Shown piece after piece: positions 61,064-64,000 of a DNA stretch of 64,000 nucleotides (its first letter is position 1; each line of letters starts with the position of its first letter). Made by a program: the position numbers and the translations under genes. The stretch covers positions 87,077 through 151,076 of the forward strand of contig DLGP01000071.1 in NCBI GenBank assembly GCA_002482765.1, written 5' to 3'. The notes under the pieces are model-generated. The model saw nothing but the letters and a program-made list of their open reading frames with translations, had not been told where the DNA came from and searched no databases. This stretch comes from Alphaproteobacteria bacterium UBA7691. GTDB lineage: Bacteria > Pseudomonadota > Alphaproteobacteria > Ferrovibrionales > Ferrovibrionaceae.

Positions 61064-61817
61064 GCGCATCCTCATTCTTGGCGGCACCAGCGAAGCCAGC
61101 GCGCTGGTAAAGCGTCTGGCCGATCAATCGTTTTTCCAGGCCACCCTGTCGCTGGCCGGCCGCACGCGGCAGCCGCAAGTAGCGGCTGGCATCAGCCACC
61201 GCATCGGCGGCTTTGGCGGTGTTGCCGGCCTGGTGCAATGGCTGCGGGCGCAGCAGATCGCCGCCCTGGTGGATGCCACCCATCCTTTTGCCCGCGTGAT
61301 GCCGTTTCATGCCGCCGAAGCGGCCGCCATCTGCGGCATACCGATCCTGGCTTTGCGCCGCCCAGCCTGGCAGGCCGGACCTGGGGATGACTGGCAGGAA
61401 TATGACGACCATGCCGGCATCATTGCCGCTTTGGGCACCGCGCCACGGCGGATTTTCCTCACCGTCGGCCGGTTGGAAGTGCCGGCCTATGCCACTGCGC
61501 CTCAGCATTTTTATCTGGTGCGCAGCATTGATCCGGTTGCGCCGCAGCCATTGCCCGCAGCGGTCTGGCTCACCGAACGTGGGCCGTTCGATCTCGATCA
61601 CGAACTTGGCCTGCTGCGCCAACATTGCATTGACGTTGTGGTGAGCAAAAATTCCGGCGGTTTCGCCACCGAGGCCAAGCTGCTGGCGGCGCGAAAGCTG
61701 AACCTGCCGGTTTTGCTGCTGCGCCGGCCGCCGAAGCCGGCCTTGTCGGTGGCGGCCACTGCCGCCGCGGCGCTGGATTGGTTGCGCGCGCTGCATCATG
61801 GGTGCCGTCATGGGTAA
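61062..61817 (+). CDS. cobK: Precorrin-6A reductase CobK
   Basis: This 251-residue NADPH-dependent reductase has MRILILGGTSEASALVKRLA at the start, VDATHPFARVMPFHAAEAA, RIFLTVGRLEVPAYAT and VVVSKNSGGFATEAKLLAA, typical of CobK/CbiJ. It is transcribed from the plus strand, between cobL (divergent, starts overlapping) and cobJ (convergent, 10-base overlap of ends). No promoter is visible apart from sequence inside cobL. Confidence 0.94.
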   Translation: MRILILGGTSEASALVKRLADQSFFQATLSLAGRTRQPQVAAGISHRIGGFGGVAGLVQWLRAQQIAALVDATHPFARVMPFHAAEAAAICGIPILALRRPAWQAGPGDDWQEYDDHAGIIAALGTAPRRIFLTVGRLEVPAYATAPQHFYLVRSIDPVAPQPLPAAVWLTERGPFDLDHELGLLRQHCIDVVVSKNSGGFATEAKLLAARKLNLPVLLLRRPPKPALSVAATAAAALDWLRALHHGCRHG

Positions 61818-62566
61818 TGCCGGGGGGTGTAGACCAGCGGCGCCCGGCCCGGCCGGGTAATCAGCCGCGTGGTGCTGCTGCCCACCAGCAGCAGGCAGCG
61901 CATGTCTATGTCTGCCGGGTTCAGCGCCCCCAGGCTGGTGATCGCCACACGCTCATCGGCGCCGCCGATATCGCGCGCAATCATCGCCACGGTTTCATCG
62001 CCCCGGCCCTGGCGCAGGCAGGCCAGCGCCTGCTCAAGCTGCTGCCGCCTGCTCTGCGAGGCCGGATTGTAGAGCGCCAGCGCCAGATCGCCGTGATTGG
62101 CGGCTTGCAGCCGGCGTTCGATGATGCTCCAGGGTTTCAGCCGGTCAGACAGCGACAAGACGCAGAAATCATGCCCCAGCGGTGCGCCCAGCCGCGCCGC
62201 TGCCGCCAGCATCACGCTCAGGCCGGGCAATACCAGCACATCCAGGTCGCGCCAGGCGGCTTCGCCCTGGTCGATGGCTTCAAATACCGCGCTGGCCATG
62301 CCGAAGATGCCGGCATCGCCGCCTGATACCACCGCCACCCGGGCGCCGCTGGCGGCCAGCTGCAAGGCGGCGCGGGCGCGCAGCAATTCGTCGCCATTGT
62401 CGCTGGCATGGCGCTGGGCGCTGATCGTCGCCGGCAGCCGCGCGATATAGGGCGTGTAGCCGAAAACATGCTCGGCTTCGGCCAGGGCAGTCTCCACCTC
62501 CGGCGTGCGCCAGGCCAGCGGCCCGGGGCCAAGGCCGAGGATGCGTAAGTGGCCGGTGCTTGTCAT
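61808..62566 (-). CDS. cobJ: Precorrin-3B C17-methyltransferase CobJ
   Basis: This 252-residue corrin methyltransferase carries out methylation at C17 with ring contraction. It shows RILGLGPGPLAWRTPEVETA, VFGYTPYIARLPATISAQRH, VAVVSGGDAGIFGMASAVFE and IARDIGGADERVAITSLGAL. It overlaps cobI by 4 bases upstream and cobK by 10 bases at its 3' end. Confidence 0.95.
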   Translation of the reverse strand: MTSTGHLRILGLGPGPLAWRTPEVETALAEAEHVFGYTPYIARLPATISAQRHASDNGDELLRARAALQLAASGARVAVVSGGDAGIFGMASAVFEAIDQGEAAWRDLDVLVLPGLSVMLAAAARLGAPLGHDFCVLSLSDRLKPWSIIERRLQAANHGDLALALYNPASQSRRQQLEQALACLRQGRGDETVAMIARDIGGADERVAITSLGALNPADIDMRCLLLVGSSTTRLITRPGRAPLVYTPRHYP

Positions 62567-63288
62567 AACCGCCGCCCCTGGCCCGGCAGCAGGATCAACG
62601 AGAAATACGGCGCCTTGTCATCGGGTTTGTCGGCCAACGGGACAATTTTCTCAGCCCGCATGGTGCCGTATTCCACATAGATGGCGCGCTGCTCCAGGCT
62701 ATTGGCGCGCAAGGCGCGGCGCACATGCGGCAGGTTGCGGCCCAGCTTCATGATCACCGCCGCATCGGTGCGGCCCAGCCGTTCGGTCAGTTCGGCTTCG
62801 GGCAAGGTGCCGGGCAGCACGGTCAGGATATCGTCGCCCCAGGTGATCGGCTGGCCGGCATTGGTCCAACTGCCGGCCATGGCGGGGATGCCGGGAATCA
62901 CACGGGTTGGGAAGCGCGTCACCAGGCGATGATACAGATGCATGAACGAGCCATAGAAAAACGGATCGCCGGCACAGAGCACGGCCACATCCAGGCCTTC
63001 TGCCAGATGCTGCGCAATGCGGTCGCTGGATGCGGCATAGAAGTCGGCAATCGGCTCGGAATAGCGCGGGTCGTCCACCGGAAATTCGGTGGTCACCGGA
63101 TAGATCAGCGGCATCTCCACATGGCCGGGCCGCAGCAGTTTTTCGGCAATGCCATAAGCATGGCTGCGGGCGCCGGCCTTGGAAAACCAGGCAACAATCG
63201 GCGCCTCGGCCAGTACACGGGCGGCTTTCAGCGTCACCAATTCGGGATCGCCGGGGCCAAGGCCAACGCCATAAAGGCAGCCGGTCAT
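62563..63288 (-). CDS. cobI: Precorrin-2 C20-methyltransferase CobI
   Basis: This 241-residue SAM-dependent methyltransferase shows LYGVGLGPGDPELVTLKAAR, LAEGLDVAVLCAGDPFFYGS and VIPGIPAMAGSWTNAGQPIT, typical of CobI/CbiL. It overlaps both neighbours (cobH and cobJ) by 4 bases, so cobG-H-I-J form one translationally coupled run. Confidence 0.95.
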   Translation of the reverse strand: MTGCLYGVGLGPGDPELVTLKAARVLAEAPIVAWFSKAGARSHAYGIAEKLLRPGHVEMPLIYPVTTEFPVDDPRYSEPIADFYAASSDRIAQHLAEGLDVAVLCAGDPFFYGSFMHLYHRLVTRFPTRVIPGIPAMAGSWTNAGQPITWGDDILTVLPGTLPEAELTERLGRTDAAVIMKLGRNLPHVRRALRANSLEQRAIYVEYGTMRAEKIVPLADKPDDKAPYFSLILLPGQGRRL

Positions 63289-63920
63289 AATTCACTCTCC
63301 TGCGCCAGCGCATTCACCGCCGCCACCGCAATGGCGCTGCCACCACGCCGGCCGCGCAAGGCCAGGAAGGGCAGGCGGCCATCCTCGATCAAGGCCTGCT
63401 TTGATTCCACGGCACCAACAAAGCCCACCGGCAGACCCAGCACGATGGCTGGCCGTGGCGCGCCGACATCCAGCATGTCGAGCAGGTGAAACAAGGCCGT
63501 GGGGGCATTGCCGATCACCACCACGGCGCCGGCCATATGCGCGCGCCACAATTCCAGCGCCGCCGCCGAGCGTGTATTGCCAAGCTGGCGCGCCAGGGCC
63601 GGCACTGCCGGGTCAGCCAGGGTGCAGATCACCGCATTATTGGCCGGCAGGCGGGCGCGGGTGATGCCGCTGGCCACCATCTTGGCATCGCAGAGGATCG
63701 GTGCGCCGGCTTGCAATGCTTGCCGGGCTATCGCCACGGCGCCGGGCGAAAACACGATGTCGGCGGCAATCTCCACCATGCCGCAAGCATGGATCATGCG
63801 CACCGCCACCACTTCCTCCTCCGGGCTGAAACGCGCCAGGTCGGCTTCGGCCCGGATAGTGGCGAAGGATTGCCGATAGATTGCAGCGCCATCGCGGATA
63901 TAACTACGCAGGTTGGTCAT
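63285..63920 (-). CDS. cobH: Precorrin-8X methylmutase CobH
   Basis: This 211-residue mutase moves a methyl group from C11 to C12 to give hydrogenobyrinic acid. The probable catalytic histidine lies in VAVRMIHACGMVEIAADI, followed by PILCDAKMVASGITRARLPA and GLPVGFVGAVESKQALIE. It overlaps cobI by 4 bases, and its start overlaps the stop of the preceding gene (ATGA). Confidence 0.95.
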   Translation of the reverse strand: MTNLRSYIRDGAAIYRQSFATIRAEADLARFSPEEEVVAVRMIHACGMVEIAADIVFSPGAVAIARQALQAGAPILCDAKMVASGITRARLPANNAVICTLADPAVPALARQLGNTRSAAALELWRAHMAGAVVVIGNAPTALFHLLDMLDVGAPRPAIVLGLPVGFVGAVESKQALIEDGRLPFLALRGRRGGSAIAVAAVNALAQESEL

Positions 63921-64000
63921 GATGGCAGCATGGCTAAAAGTTGATCCGGTTGCAGATTGTTATGCGGCAGGGCGGCATCGGCAGCGCTGTCAAAACCCAG
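63917..64000 (-). CDS. C-terminal end of a cob-operon gene, probably precorrin-3B synthase CobG (partial)
   Basis: Only the last 27 codons lie in the window (LGFDSAADAALPHNNLQPDQ, then LLAMLPS and TGA). The stop overlaps the cobH ATG by 4 bases in the style of this operon. No motif is left to identify it. CobG is proposed because it commonly precedes cobH in alphaproteobacterial cob operons. Confidence 0.5.
   Translation of the reverse strand: MGFDSAADAALPHNNLQPDQLLAMLPS

Noticed and set aside
1..64000. Search for tRNA, rRNA, CRISPR arrays, insertion sequences, integrases and phage genes
   Set aside because: None seen; short repeats are limited to hairpins and operator-like palindromes, and no transposase or integrase motif was found on either strand.

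Overview
The window is GC-rich chromosomal DNA from an alphaproteobacterium. The gene content (FnrN-type regulator, cbb3 oxidase, tandem UspA proteins, aerobic-type cob operon, several IclR regulators) best fits a Rhodospirillales-like soil or water bacterium. This placement rests on gene content only. No rRNA, tRNA, insertion sequence or CRISPR array was seen, and gene density is high (no gene-free stretch longer than about 200 bases).

Region A (1-9.9 kb) is a microaerobic respiration and stress module. ccoNOQP-ccoG encodes the cbb3 oxidase and its accessory protein, with ccoG cut by the window edge. Next come a DUF2189 membrane protein, a TauE/SafE-like membrane protein, a hemerythrin-like protein, an Fnr/FixK regulator with four candidate Fe-S cysteines, two tandem-domain universal stress proteins and a small unknown protein. 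Perfect or near-perfect Fnr boxes lie at 4556-4569 and 6213-6226, with a weaker one at 8600-8613. Each sits between divergent genes, which makes this a local Fnr regulon.

Region B (9.9-13.3 kb) holds a GAF-PAS regulator, a DadA-type D-amino acid dehydrogenase and an IclR regulator.

Region C (13.3-49.5 kb) is the most striking part: a catabolic cluster of about 36 kb with the genes for cofactor F420 inside it. It contains maleylacetate reductase, hydroxyquinol 1,2-dioxygenase and a YciI protein; an F420:NADP oxidoreductase (npdG) with cofD and cofC; fbiC (CofG/CofH fusion) with cofE; four luciferase-like (LLM) oxidoreductases in two paralogous pairs; two HyuA/HyuB (hydantoinase/oxoprolinase type) pairs; a three-subunit molybdenum hydroxylase with a CoxG-like protein; a flavin reductase; a threonine synthase-like PLP protein; a branched-chain-type ABC importer; a tripartite tricarboxylate importer; and three further IclR regulators. 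A 17-bp palindrome, GTTCC-N7-GGAAC, occurs near the start of each of these three iclR genes and in the livJ/livH divergent promoter, so the sub-operons are probably co-regulated. I infer that the cluster takes up and degrades a ring compound, perhaps an N-heterocycle, using F420H2-dependent or FMN-dependent LLM enzymes, and finishes through hydroxyquinol and maleylacetate. The substrate cannot be read from the sequence.

Region D (49.5-55.5 kb) holds the Entner-Doudoroff dehydratase edd, then a beta-CASP metallo-hydrolase, an archaeal-type long nucleoside phosphorylase and a PRPP synthetase-like enzyme.

Region E (55.5-64 kb) is a cobalamin corrin-ring cluster: cobA, cobB, cbiD, cobM, cobE, cobL, cobK, cobJ, cobI, cobH and the tail of a probable cobG. 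cbiD and cobK lie on the plus strand and the rest on the minus strand, with several start or stop overlaps. CbiD appears in an otherwise aerobic-pathway gene set.
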